From: Treponema sp. Marseille-Q4130
Lineage (GTDB): Bacteria; Spirochaetota; Spirochaetia; Treponematales; Treponemataceae
Direction: 5' to 3'
DNA: 64,000 bases
Assembly (NCBI RefSeq): GCF_014334325.1
Contig: NZ_JACSET010000001.1
Location: 1 to 64,000 of the forward strand
The notes beneath the pieces are model-generated. The model was given only the letters and a program-made list of their open reading frames with translations, searched no databases and had not been told where the DNA came from. The translations under genes and the position numbers were made by a program. Of this stretch, positions 26,299-35,114 are shown piece after piece; within the stretch, counting starts at the first letter, position 1, and each line of letters opens with the position of its first letter.

Positions 26299-27108
26299 TT
26301 ACATATTTTCAATTGCCGCCTCCACGAATTCAAGCCGCTTTTGCAGCTGTTCGATCGCGCGCTCGATGCGTTTTTTTTCTTTTTCGAGTTTCGTTTTTTT
26401 ATCGTCGGCATCGTCCGAGCTTTTACGCCGCATAAGGGCGCGCACGCTGTCGGGGCTTCCTCCGTGCAAAAGCTGCTTTTCCGCGGCGCTTCTGTCGTCG
26501 GGATTTTTGAGCGACGCGACGAATTTCATATTGTCGTAGCCGAGGGCGGGATTGACGTTTTCCATGCCGAGCTTTCGGATATCGCGTGCGGAATTGCGCG
26601 GGAGGCAGAGCACGCGGTCGATGTAATCTTCATAGCGGATATTGGCTTTTTCACAGAGATCGTAGGCTTTTGCGAGGAGCCGTCCGAACTCCTGCATGAG
26701 CTCACCGTTTTTTTCAAGGTAATTTTTGCGGATCTCTTCGGTGAGTTTTTCGAGTTCCGGCGAACTTTTCATATCCAGCGCGTAGTAACCTTTTTTTTCG
26801 GCGATGATCAACAATTCGTTGAACTTCGCCCAAAACGCCTGCGTGTGCACCCTCGCGTTCGGGAGCGCCGTGTCGCCCATCGTCGCAAGCGCTTCTTCGG
26901 TGAGCAGGTGATGCGCATATTCGTGGACAGCGGTATAGATTATTTCGTTGTCGGTTTTAAAATTTTTATTGTGCAAAATAATTTCATGCGTATCGGGTTT
27001 ATACAAACCGTTGACGCGCCGGCTCTCTTTTCCCGATTGAATGACCGTAAAGTCGAGCTTCGTATCTTGAATGTCGAGGAGGAACTCTTTGATTTTTGCG
27101 TTGTCCAT
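26299..27108 (-). CDS. Putative zinc metallopeptidase-like protein (HEYAHH)
   Basis: The 269-residue protein carries the zinc motif HEYAHH in TAVHEYAHHLL (about residues 63-68), which fits the HExxH class, preceded by a beta strand as in ImmA-like or SprT-like peptidases. The C-terminal 60 residues form a charged coiled coil (KKTKLEKEKKRIERAIEQLQ). A third zinc ligand is not clear. ATG 27108 follows TATACT by six bases and no ribosome site exists, so the mRNA is probably leaderless. It heads the operon with the secreted protein and rsmG. Confidence 0.65.
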   Translation of the reverse strand: MDNAKIKEFLLDIQDTKLDFTVIQSGKESRRVNGLYKPDTHEIILHNKNFKTDNEIIYTAVHEYAHHLLTEEALATMGDTALPNARVHTQAFWAKFNELLIIAEKKGYYALDMKSSPELEKLTEEIRKNYLEKNGELMQEFGRLLAKAYDLCEKANIRYEDYIDRVLCLPRNSARDIRKLGMENVNPALGYDNMKFVASLKNPDDRSAAEKQLLHGGSPDSVRALMRRKSSDDADDKKTKLEKEKKRIERAIEQLQKRLEFVEAAIENM

Positions 27109-27162
27109 AGGCCAAGTATAACGAAATCGTACGGAGTTTGCGAGCGCATATACGGCACTCGC

Positions 27163-28503
27163 TTATGCGCGTTTACCCGTTTTTTTCGCAAAGTACAGAG
27201 GAAGTGCGTATGCGGCGCATCCGTATTTTGTATCGCGCCACGAAAGAAAATCTTCGATGAGAGCAGCCGATTTTTTTGAAACGCTCGTGAGCCGCCGCGC
27301 TCCTGCAGCACTTTCGCCGTCGCCGATGACGAGCGGGTCTATATAACGCATCTTTACGTCGAGCGATACGCAAAAGTGATCGGACAATGCGTCATCCGTA
27401 TGTTCGATGCGCGTCATCGTTCGGAACGTTCGCCAGCGTTTAACAAATTCTCTCTGCGAAGAAAAAGCGGATGAGCCTGTGCAAGCGGCGTCACGAAAAT
27501 CTTCTCGTGCCGTGCCGGAAGCCGTATGTGCATTAGAGGAAGCGGAGCACACGATATCACGATTGCCGCCGGTCGCATCTCCGCCGTACAAATCCCTGTA
27601 CACCTCAGCTTCGCCGTGTACAGTATCGTTCGCTGCATTTCCGCTTTGTACGCTTTCACTGAACGAGTCGAATCGGGCGACGATTTCGCGCTCGGTTTTT
27701 TCATAGCAGTCTTTTTCGGCGATCAACCCGATCGCAATCGCACGGTCGACGATATCCGAAAGCAGCTTGAGCGCAAGTTTGTTTTCGTTGAGCTGCAGAA
27801 TGTGCCCCGTACGGCAAGTTTTTTCACAGTAGGTTTCCGCAATTTTTTGCGTTCGAAATCCGAGTTCGCGTTCTCCGTCTTCGTTGATACAGATATCGAT
27901 GTCGCCGTACGCTTCTGCGATTTCGGAAAGCGTCCAGCTTCCTTCAAGCGCGGCTCCCGAGGGAAACATGTATTCGAGTCTGTCTGCCGAAAGACGCGGG
28001 AGCTTGTTGTCCGCAAGCGGATAGACGTGATAGTCGGCAACGGCATCGATCGAAATGCCGTCTGATTTGAGCATGGCACAAAGGGCGTCGTCGTTCCGGA
28101 GCATCGATTCGTTTTCGTTTTCCGTCGATTCCTGTGTAAGCGCGTCTCCGTTTCTGAAATCCGCAACGTGGCTGAAAACGGGCGTCGAAACGTCATGCAA
28201 AAGGCCTGCGAGCGTTTCAGCCCGGTCGTGCGTAAAGTGCCACAATATGAGCGCGACGCCGATACTGTGATCGAGCCGCGAATAAAAAAATCGATTTCGA
28301 TAAAGCGGCGTCCAATCCGTACCGCACAAAAGTCCGATCCCCGAAAGTCGCTGCAAAATCGGAAGATCGATATAATTATTAATAAATTCCGGAAAATCTG
28401 CAGAGAGGATACGGTGATATGAGGCGATCGGGAGGCTTGCGCTTTTCGGAAGCGCGGACAGCATAAGGGGCCACGTCATATCGTCGAATCGATTTTTTTG
28501 CAT
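27163..28503 (-). CDS. HD-superfamily hydrolase
   Basis: The 446-residue protein has an HD domain: His79 in RLDHSIGVA, His103-Asp104 in GLLHDVSTPVFSH, and a likely final Asp in RLSADRLEYMF. This layout is that of HD phosphohydrolases acting on nucleotides, but the substrate is unknown. It is distinct from the dGTPase at 2.6 kb. Residues about 275-345 are a low-complexity, Ala/Ser/Asn/Gly-rich insertion in a spot that should be a compact helix. TATAAT ends six bases before ATG 28503, so the mRNA is likely leaderless. Confidence 0.75.
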   Translation of the reverse strand: MQKNRFDDMTWPLMLSALPKSASLPIASYHRILSADFPEFINNYIDLPILQRLSGIGLLCGTDWTPLYRNRFFYSRLDHSIGVALILWHFTHDRAETLAGLLHDVSTPVFSHVADFRNGDALTQESTENENESMLRNDDALCAMLKSDGISIDAVADYHVYPLADNKLPRLSADRLEYMFPSGAALEGSWTLSEIAEAYGDIDICINEDGERELGFRTQKIAETYCEKTCRTGHILQLNENKLALKLLSDIVDRAIAIGLIAEKDCYEKTEREIVARFDSFSESVQSGNAANDTVHGEAEVYRDLYGGDATGGNRDIVCSASSNAHTASGTAREDFRDAACTGSSAFSSQREFVKRWRTFRTMTRIEHTDDALSDHFCVSLDVKMRYIDPLVIGDGESAAGARRLTSVSKKSAALIEDFLSWRDTKYGCAAYALPLYFAKKTGKRA

Positions 28504-28600
28504 GGCGTCATTATAGCATAATTTTGCGCTTGATTAAATCGACCGATTGAATTAGGATTTTCCCGCGGCGGTTATTTTTAAAACGCCGCTTTTTAAAATT

Positions 28601-29356
28601 ATGAATATCTGTCTTTTTACCGCCGACGAAATCAATAATCCGCTTCCGCTTCGCGACGAGCGCGCGCGGCATATCGTAAAGATTCTTCACAAAAAAACGG
28701 GCGACACATTCAGCGCAGGCGTCATCGGAGGAATGGCGGGAAAAGCTTTGATTACGGATATAAGCTCAGGAGCGGAAGAAGGCGCCATACGGTTTTCGTT
28801 TACGCCCGAAACGGACGGAAAAGAACTTTCGCCCCTTACGCTCATCGTCGGCTTTCCGCGCCCTATCCAGCTCAAGCGTCTTTTGCGCGACGTCGCGGGT
28901 CTCGGCGCTTCGCACATTTTTTTGACGGGAACGGAGCTCGGCGAAAAATCCTATATGCAGTCGTCGCTCGTCGAGCGGGGAGCGGCGTATAAAATGCTCC
29001 TCGACGGAAGTGCGCAAGCGGGAAGCACGCACGTGCCTTGCCTCTCTCTGCACGAAACACTTGCCGAATGTATTGCCGCCGCGGATAAAGAGCGTGCGAT
29101 TAAAATTGCGCTGGATAACGTAAACGCGCCTCTTTCGCTTACGGCCTTTCTTTCGAAAAAAAAGAGCGAAAAAATTTTTCCGTGCCCCGTTATCGCGGCA
29201 ATCGGAAGCGAGCGGGGTTGGACGGATGCCGAGCGCGCGCGCTTCGAAAACTGCGGTTATACGCGCGCTTCGATGGGAGAGCGGATTTTACGCACGGAAA
29301 CCGCAGCGACGGCCGCAGCTTCAATCATTTTAGCGGAAATGGGAATATTGGGATAA
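28601..29356 (+). CDS. rsmE: 16S rRNA (uracil1498-N3)-methyltransferase
   Basis: RsmE methylates U1498 near the decoding centre. The 251-residue protein has the PUA-like N-terminus with RDERARHIVKILHKKTGD, then the SPOUT methyltransferase knot: LIVGFPRPIQLKRLLRDVAGLGA, CPVIAAIGSERGWTDAER and the end RILRTETAATAAA. All are family hallmarks and the length is normal. No Shine-Dalgarno sequence precedes ATG 28601. It diverges from the HD gene and is followed by a chain of palindromes. Confidence 0.93.
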   Translation: MNICLFTADEINNPLPLRDERARHIVKILHKKTGDTFSAGVIGGMAGKALITDISSGAEEGAIRFSFTPETDGKELSPLTLIVGFPRPIQLKRLLRDVAGLGASHIFLTGTELGEKSYMQSSLVERGAAYKMLLDGSAQAGSTHVPCLSLHETLAECIAAADKERAIKIALDNVNAPLSLTAFLSKKKSEKIFPCPVIAAIGSERGWTDAERARFENCGYTRASMGERILRTETAATAAASIILAEMGILG

Positions 29357-29434
29357 GCGGAGACGCGGCGATACGCGGCGACGGCGGTATGCAAAAAAAA
29401 ACGATTGTACGCGGAGGCTTATTATCGTATGTGA

Positions 29435-29630
29435 CTTTGCCGAAAAAACGCCGCCCTTTTCGGCAAAGATTTCAAGGAAACACTGATTAATTCGAATGCG
29501 AATTAATCAGTGTTAACATAAAAATTTCTTGTTTCGTAATAAGTCTATATATTATGAATAATTAAAGACTTATGAGAAACAAGAGGAAGTGCTGAGTAAA
29601 TGCGCTCCTCGCTTTAATCAGCACTTCCTC
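29435..29630. repeat. Four successive long palindromes between rsmE and the ABC operon
   Basis: Four inverted repeats fill the gap: 29435-29468 (12-bp arms), 29479-29514 (16-bp perfect arms, 4-base loop AATG), 29528-29583 (two 8-bp arm blocks) and 29583-29630 (18-bp arms, one mismatch). The last includes the stop codon of the permease gene on the minus strand. No classical U tract follows, so their role as a two-way terminator between convergent genes is inferred. Confidence 0.8.
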
Positions 29631-30564
29631 AATACGGAATTCCGTCGGCTGCTGGTGCGGACATGTGCTTCGACGAAAAGACGAGAGCTACGAGCGTAAC
29701 GATGTACGGAAACACTTTGAAGATGACCGTCGGCACGACGTTGAGCGCAGGGATCGCCTGCGACACGTTTGCAAGCGTCGTAAAAAATCCGAAAAAGAAC
29801 GTCGCGCCTAAAATACCGAGCGGCTTCCACTGCCCGAAGATGAGCGCCGCGATCGACAAAAAGCCGAGACCTGCGACGCTGCCGTTGAACTCGCCGCTGT
29901 ACGTGACGAGCATAACGCCGCCGCCGAGTCCCGAAAGCGCACCGCTTGCGAGCACTCCGAACCAGCGCATTCTGTGCACGTTGACGCCTGCGCTTTCTAC
30001 CGCCGACGGGTGTTCGCCGCAGGCGCGTAAGCGCAACCCGAAGGACGTGCTGTATAAAAGCCAAAACGAAAAGCCCCACACCGCAAGCACGAGCCACGTC
30101 GACCAGTACGAGCGCGAAAAAAACAGCGCGCCGATTACGGGAATCCTTGAAAGAAACGGAATGTCGTCACGCACGATGCCCATGACGATAGGAATATTGC
30201 CGCTTCCGGTGACGAGGCGCGCGACGTACACGGTGAGAGCGGCCGCGAGCATATTGATCGCCGTTCCGGAAATCGTCTGATCGGCTTTCAGATTGATCGA
30301 TGCGAACGCGTGAAGCGACGCGACGAGCATACCGCACAGCACTCCCGCCGCCAAGCCGAGTGCGATATACGCGGTGTGCGGCATTGCATTTTCGGTGAGT
30401 TTGATGACGAATGCGCTTCCGAAATAGCCTGAAAGCATGAGCCCTTCAAGCCCCAAGTTCGTAACGCCGGAACGTTCACTGTAGAGACCGCCCAAGCTTG
30501 TAACGAGCATGGGAATCGTATATGCGATGACGTACGGAAAAATCTGCGAAAAAAGTTCCCACAT
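29629..30564 (-). CDS. ABC permease, Bmp/nucleoside type (second permease)
   Basis: The 311-residue membrane protein belongs to the BPD_transp_2 family used by sugar, nucleoside and riboflavin importers. About nine hydrophobic helices are visible, with the hallmark GLYSERSGVTNLGLEGLMLSG, then ALSGLGGGVMLVTYSGEF and GFLSIAALIFGQWKPLG. ATG 30564 follows GGAGG located in the end of the preceding gene. Together with the next two entries it is the last gene of an ATPase-permease-permease operon like pnrCDE or rfuBCD of treponemes. Confidence 0.88.
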   Translation of the reverse strand: MWELFSQIFPYVIAYTIPMLVTSLGGLYSERSGVTNLGLEGLMLSGYFGSAFVIKLTENAMPHTAYIALGLAAGVLCGMLVASLHAFASINLKADQTISGTAINMLAAALTVYVARLVTGSGNIPIVMGIVRDDIPFLSRIPVIGALFFSRSYWSTWLVLAVWGFSFWLLYSTSFGLRLRACGEHPSAVESAGVNVHRMRWFGVLASGALSGLGGGVMLVTYSGEFNGSVAGLGFLSIAALIFGQWKPLGILGATFFFGFFTTLANVSQAIPALNVVPTVIFKVFPYIVTLVALVFSSKHMSAPAADGIPY

Positions 30565-30565
30565 A

Positions 30566-31744
30566 TCAGCGGCCTCCCTGCGCCGCACGCTGCGCGCTAT
30601 CGGCATTGTTACTATTTGCTTTTCGCTTTCCACGCACGGCACGGAAAACACCGTTCCACAGCCGTTCGAACAAAATACTCGTCGCGGTAAAGTAAATGAT
30701 GACGGAGATGATCGTGTCGGCGATTTCAGGCGGAACGGACGTCATCGCGTTCATAAATCCTTTGCCCGACTGCAGTATGCCGAAAAATATCGACGCGAGC
30801 AAAACACCGACGGGCGTCGAAGCACCGAGTAGGGCGACCGCTATGCCGTCGAAGCCTTGAGAAGGCATGACACCGATCTGCATATTGAGCGAATAGCCCG
30901 TGTAATAAGAAAGACCGGCCAGTCCTGCAAGCGCGCCTGAAATCATCATGGACAAAATGATGCTCGAATTTACGTTGATACCTGCATATTCCGCGCAGCT
31001 TTTATTTGCGCCGACGGCTTTTAAACTGAAACCGAGCGTCGTTTTACTCAAGCAAAACTGCACGGCGCCGAGGGCGACGATCGCGATAAAAACGCTTAAA
31101 TTGATATACGTGGAACCCGCAAAGAGATCCGTAAGCCACGGAGTACGGAGCGATTGCGTTACAGCGATTGCGGAACTTTCCGTTTCGAGCGACGGCCCTT
31201 TGAGATACGCGGGAATATAATAATACACGCTCCAATAAGCGATCCAATTCATCATAATCGTCGATACGACTTCATGCACGTTGAATTTCGCTTTAAAAAA
31301 ACCGGGGATTGCAGCCCACAGCGCTCCGCCGAGCGCTGCGCACAGGATCAATGCAATGAGATAGAGCGGACGCGGCAAAAAGAGATAATGCGCAGCTATC
31401 GTCGCGACCAGTCCTCCCGCGAGCATTTGCCCGGAACAGCCGATATTGAACAAGCCCGTTTTATACGCGAACGCAAACGCGAGTCCGGTAAAAAACAGCG
31501 TCGTCGATGTTGCGATCGTGTTTCCGATGCGCTCCGCATTCATAAGGCTGCCGCGGAACATATAGAGATAAGCTTCAAGCGGATTTTCTCCGATAACCGC
31601 CATGAGGATGCCGCCCGCGACAAGACCGAGCACGACGGCACTCAACGCAATTAAAAACGTCCCGCTTTTCCGCTCTTCGTGCTTTTTTCCCCGACGCTTT
31701 TTCGCTTCGGCGTGTTTTTCGATATGCGTTGTCCCGTGCTTCAT
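30566..31744 (-). CDS. ABC permease, Bmp/nucleoside type (first permease)
   Basis: The 392-residue membrane protein starts with a highly basic cytoplasmic segment of about 27 residues, then has nine or ten helices. Family signatures are AFAYKTGLFNIGCSGQMLAGG and SGALAGLAGLSYYTGYSLNMQIGVMPSQGFDGIAVALLG. ATG 31744 overlaps the TGA of the ATPase gene (ATGA), so the two are coupled. It pairs with the other permease to form the channel. Confidence 0.88.
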   Translation of the reverse strand: MKHGTTHIEKHAEAKKRRGKKHEERKSGTFLIALSAVVLGLVAGGILMAVIGENPLEAYLYMFRGSLMNAERIGNTIATSTTLFFTGLAFAFAYKTGLFNIGCSGQMLAGGLVATIAAHYLFLPRPLYLIALILCAALGGALWAAIPGFFKAKFNVHEVVSTIMMNWIAYWSVYYYIPAYLKGPSLETESSAIAVTQSLRTPWLTDLFAGSTYINLSVFIAIVALGAVQFCLSKTTLGFSLKAVGANKSCAEYAGINVNSSIILSMMISGALAGLAGLSYYTGYSLNMQIGVMPSQGFDGIAVALLGASTPVGVLLASIFFGILQSGKGFMNAMTSVPPEIADTIISVIIYFTATSILFERLWNGVFRAVRGKRKANSNNADSAQRAAQGGR

Positions 31745-33270
31745 CGCTGCGTTCCTCCGTGTTTGACGCCCGCCATCATAAGGCCGACCGCGTGTTCGTT
31801 CGTCTCTTGTGTTTTTACGATATCGATAAGTTCGCCGCCGCTTATGACGGCGATTTTATCCGACAGATTGAACACTTCGTCGAGTTCGAGCGAAACGAGC
31901 AGCACGGCGTTTCCCTTGTCGCGCTGAGCGACGATCTGTTTGTGGATGTATTCGATCGCGCCGACATCGAGTCCGCGCGTCGGCTGAACGGCGATGAGCA
32001 GTTTCGGTTTAACGGAAAGCTCTCGTCCGATGATGAGCTTTTGCTGGTTTCCGCCGGAAAGTTTTCCTGCAGGCGATTTTATCCCTTCGCCCGAGCGAAC
32101 GTCGAAATTATTAACGACGTCTTCGGCGTAGGAGTTGATGCATTTATCGTCAAGGATGCCCCGCTTGCTGAACGGCCAGCGGTAAAAATCCTTTACGGCG
32201 ATATTTTCCGCAATCGATTCGGTCGGGATGATGCCGCGCTTTTGCCGATCTTCCGGAATATGCGCGATGCCGCTTTCGTTCCGTTCGCGGATCGTAAAGG
32301 ACGTCGCATCTTCCCCATCGATAAAAATCGAACCGTCTGCGATCGGCGTCAAACCCGTGATCGCTTCGACGAGTTCGCTCTGCCCGTTCCCATCGACGCC
32401 GGCAAGTCCGACGATTTCACCTTCATGCACCGAAAGCGAAAAGTTTTTGACGCCGGCAACGTTTTTCGCATTCATGACGGAGAGGTTTTTGATTTCGAGG
32501 ATCGCACGTCCCGGACGCGACGGCGCTTTATCGACTTTAAAACTTACGGGGTGTCCGACCATCTTCGCCGCCATATCCTGCATACTCGTAGAAGCGACAT
32601 CGACGACGCCGATCATTTTTCCGCGCCGGATGATCGTACAGCGGTCGGCGACCGTCTTTATTTCGTTGAGCTTATGCGTGATGAGGATAATCGATTTACC
32701 TTCTTTGACAAGATTTTTCATAATCCGCATGAGATCGTCGATCTCCTGCGGTGTGAGCACCGCCGTCGGTTCGTCGAAGATCAATATCTTCGCGTCGCGG
32801 TACAGCATTTTGAGTATTTCGACTCTTTGCTGCATACCGACGGAAATGTCTTCGATCTTCATATCGGGATCGATATTGAGTCCGTATTTTTCGCTGAGCG
32901 CTTTAATTTTTTTCGACGCTTCCCTCCGGCGCAAAACGAAAGCACCTTCGTTTCCGAGGATGATATTTTCGGTGACGGTAAAATTGCGCACGAGTTGAAA
33001 ATGCTGATGCACCATGCTTATGCCGAGTTTCGTCGCATCGTTCGGATTTTTGACGGCGACTTCTTTACCGTGTACTTTTATCGTACCGCGGTCGGCATGA
33101 TAGAGGCCGAACAAAATACTCATGAGCGTCGATTTGCCCGCGCCGTTTTCGCCGAGTATCGCGTGGATTTCACCGTCTTTTACCTGCAGCGTGATATCGT
33201 CGTTCGCAACGATGCCGGGAAATTCCTTTCTGATGTGAAGCATTTCGATTACGTAATTATCGCCGCCCAT
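31741..33270 (-). CDS. ABC ATPase, Bmp/nucleoside type
   Basis: The 509-residue protein has two nucleotide-binding domains, as in RbsA and NupA. The first has Walker A GENGAGKST, signature SVGMQQRVE and Walker B LIFDEPTAVLTPQE. The second is degenerate at Walker A (GVDGNGQSE) and has LSGGNQQK. It energises uptake by the two permeases. GGAGG precedes ATG 33270, and a TATACT promoter box lies about 40 bp upstream. No Bmp-type binding lipoprotein gene is found upstream, where it would be expected. Substrate could be a purine nucleoside or riboflavin. Confidence 0.92.
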   Translation of the reverse strand: MGGDNYVIEMLHIRKEFPGIVANDDITLQVKDGEIHAILGENGAGKSTLMSILFGLYHADRGTIKVHGKEVAVKNPNDATKLGISMVHQHFQLVRNFTVTENIILGNEGAFVLRRREASKKIKALSEKYGLNIDPDMKIEDISVGMQQRVEILKMLYRDAKILIFDEPTAVLTPQEIDDLMRIMKNLVKEGKSIILITHKLNEIKTVADRCTIIRRGKMIGVVDVASTSMQDMAAKMVGHPVSFKVDKAPSRPGRAILEIKNLSVMNAKNVAGVKNFSLSVHEGEIVGLAGVDGNGQSELVEAITGLTPIADGSIFIDGEDATSFTIRERNESGIAHIPEDRQKRGIIPTESIAENIAVKDFYRWPFSKRGILDDKCINSYAEDVVNNFDVRSGEGIKSPAGKLSGGNQQKLIIGRELSVKPKLLIAVQPTRGLDVGAIEYIHKQIVAQRDKGNAVLLVSLELDEVFNLSDKIAVISGGELIDIVKTQETNEHAVGLMMAGVKHGGTQR

Positions 33271-33459
33271 TCACGCCTCCGGTTATACACTTGAATCGTA
33301 TAAAACAGTATAACACAGATTGTGAAATTTCGGTATAGAATTTTTTATCGTGTGCTTTACCGGCGGGTATCTGTTTTATCGGCGATATGTAGGAGATTCG
33401 GATATCCCGATCGACATCGGACAGAGTTTTTCGAAAACCGATGATAAAGTGTCAATCGG

Positions 33460-33612
33460 ATGAAAGCGTATATTGAGCAAATTATAAATGTTGCCGCAAT
33501 ATGCGGCGCAAGAGTCGCCTTGGCAAATATCGTCGCACTTGATAATCAACAACTGCGACGCAGACCATCGCTCATGACATGTTTTCGTGCTTTTGCTATG
33601 ATAGGCTTATGA
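33460..33612 (+). pseudogene. Fragment of a DJ-1/PfpI-family gene
   Basis: From ATG 33460 the frame reads KAYIEQIINVAAICGA, then LANIVALDNQQ. This closely matches, in protein and DNA, the middle of the DJ-1-like gene at 36.8-37.3 kb, including the nucleophile elbow AICGA. After about 28 residues the similarity ends and the frame runs into uppP. It is a truncated paralogue, not a working gene. Confidence 0.7.
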
Positions 33613-34451
33613 CGATTTTACAAAGCCTTTTGCTCGGCGTCCTTCAGGGCCTAACGGAATTTTTGCCCGTTTCTTCTTCCGGCCATCTCGCTGTTGCGCA
33701 GCATCTGTTTTCGCTCGGCGACGTGCCGCTTTTATTCGATGTATTTCTTCATCTAGCAACGCTCGCCGCGGTCGTACTCTATTTCAGGCACGATATTCTG
33801 AAACTCTTTTCTGCGCTCGGAAAAATGATTACGCGACGCCCCGTCGATTCCGGCGTTTCGGGCGAAAGCGGTTTGACGAAAACCGATGAAGCTTCCCGAA
33901 AAACGGTTGCCGCAGTTATCATCGCAACGCTCGTGACGGGCGTCATCGGCATCGCTGCGGAAAAAATGCTGCCCTCTCTTTCGATACGCTTTGTGTGCGC
34001 CTTCTTTATCGTTACGGCCTGCCTTTTGCTTTTTTCGCAATACATGAGCCGAAAGAGAAAAAGCGCGAACGACGGGAAGGGCATTTCACGGAAGCAGGCC
34101 CTCGCGGTCGGCATTGCGCAGGGTATCGGAACGCTGCCCGGCATTTCGAGGAGCGGTTCAACCATCGCAGGCGCTTTGCTTTCAGGCGTCGGACAGGCGG
34201 ATGCGGGCGAATTTTCGTTTATCGTTTCGATTCCCGCGATACTCGGCGCTTTTATCCTTGAGCTTAAAGATTTTGATAAAATGTCGGAATCGATCGGCGC
34301 GTTGCAAATCGTTGTCGGGTGCACGGCAGCCTTCGTCGTCGGCTGGGCGTCCCTTTCGCTCCTTATGAAAATTATTAAAAAAGGAAAGCTCGGTTGGTTC
34401 GCGTGTTATCTCGTTCCGCTCGGCATAGCGGGATTGTTATTTTTTAAATAA
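33609..34451 (+). CDS. uppP: Undecaprenyl-diphosphate phosphatase
   Basis: UppP recycles the lipid carrier for peptidoglycan and glycan synthesis and can give bacitracin tolerance. The 280-residue membrane protein has the first conserved box QGLTEFLPVSSSGHL (about 14-28) and the second GTLPGISRSGSTI with the catalytic Arg. Eight hydrophobic helices fit the family. ATG 33609 follows an extended -10 box (TGC-TATGAT) by six bases and no ribosome site, so the mRNA is likely leaderless. A small secreted protein gene follows 12 bp downstream. Confidence 0.93.
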   Translation: MTILQSLLLGVLQGLTEFLPVSSSGHLAVAQHLFSLGDVPLLFDVFLHLATLAAVVLYFRHDILKLFSALGKMITRRPVDSGVSGESGLTKTDEASRKTVAAVIIATLVTGVIGIAAEKMLPSLSIRFVCAFFIVTACLLLFSQYMSRKRKSANDGKGISRKQALAVGIAQGIGTLPGISRSGSTIAGALLSGVGQADAGEFSFIVSIPAILGAFILELKDFDKMSESIGALQIVVGCTAAFVVGWASLSLLMKIIKKGKLGWFACYLVPLGIAGLLFFK

Positions 34452-34463
34452 GCGGAGTTAATT

Positions 34464-35015
34464 ATGCATTTATCGAAAATTATTAAAATTATAGCGGCAG
34501 TGTCGCTGCTTGTTATTGTTTTGCCGGTCGCCGCCGATTCGGACAAAAATTCTTCCATAAAACAGGAATGGAAAGAGTTCGGCAAAAAGTCCGCCGACGC
34601 CTTAAAATCCTTCGGTAAAGCAATGGGCGAGACGGGTAAAAAAATCGGCGAAGACGTGCAGAACGCGCTTACGCCGAAATACTACGGAACGTGGGTATAC
34701 GAAGGAAAAAGCGAAACGACGACCGTCGAAATCAAACAGGATAAAATGATGACGGTCATGCAAAAGGCGGCGCTCGATATGCGATATTGGAGCGGCACGT
34801 ATTCGGCGACTCAGGCGCTCATCGTTTTTACCGTCGAAAAATCCGGAACGGATACGGGTTACTCCAGAAGCGAATCCGATGATGAAAAGACGTGGCGGAT
34901 TTTATATTCGTTCGACGAAGAAAAGGGTACGCTCACGCTTCGCTGCTCGCATATTCCGACAGACAAAGACGGTCACGACTTTTCCGAGCCGACGATTTTC
35001 AAAAAACAAAAATAA
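34464..35015 (+). CDS. Small secreted protein of unknown function
   Basis: The 183-residue protein has a signal peptide (to about residue 25, ending PVAAD), then an amphipathic Lys-rich helix (KEFGKKSADALKSFGKAMGETG) and a beta-rich domain with YYGTWVYEGKSETTTVEI and LTLRCSHIPTDKDG, reminiscent of lipocalin-like proteins that compare an observed with a designed trait, but no family is certain. CGGAG precedes ATG 34464. It probably shares the uppP transcript. Confidence 0.6.
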   Translation: MHLSKIIKIIAAVSLLVIVLPVAADSDKNSSIKQEWKEFGKKSADALKSFGKAMGETGKKIGEDVQNALTPKYYGTWVYEGKSETTTVEIKQDKMMTVMQKAALDMRYWSGTYSATQALIVFTVEKSGTDTGYSRSESDDEKTWRILYSFDEEKGTLTLRCSHIPTDKDGHDFSEPTIFKKQK

Positions 35016-35025
35016 CTGTATAGGG

Positions 35026-35066
35026 CATCTCGAAAAACTCGCCTTTAGCGATTTTTCCGGACAGAT
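35026..35066 (+). terminator. Stem-loop repeat, likely terminator
   Basis: GAAAAACTCGC and GCGATTTTTC pair with one bulge around CTTTA, 15 bp after the stop of the secreted protein gene. The sequence is nearly the same as the element at 23380-23424, again just downstream of a gene. Confidence 0.6.
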
Positions 35067-35114
35067 TATTAATTAACAATATAGCTGTCGGAGCCGTTTT
35101 GCGGGAGTACGAAT

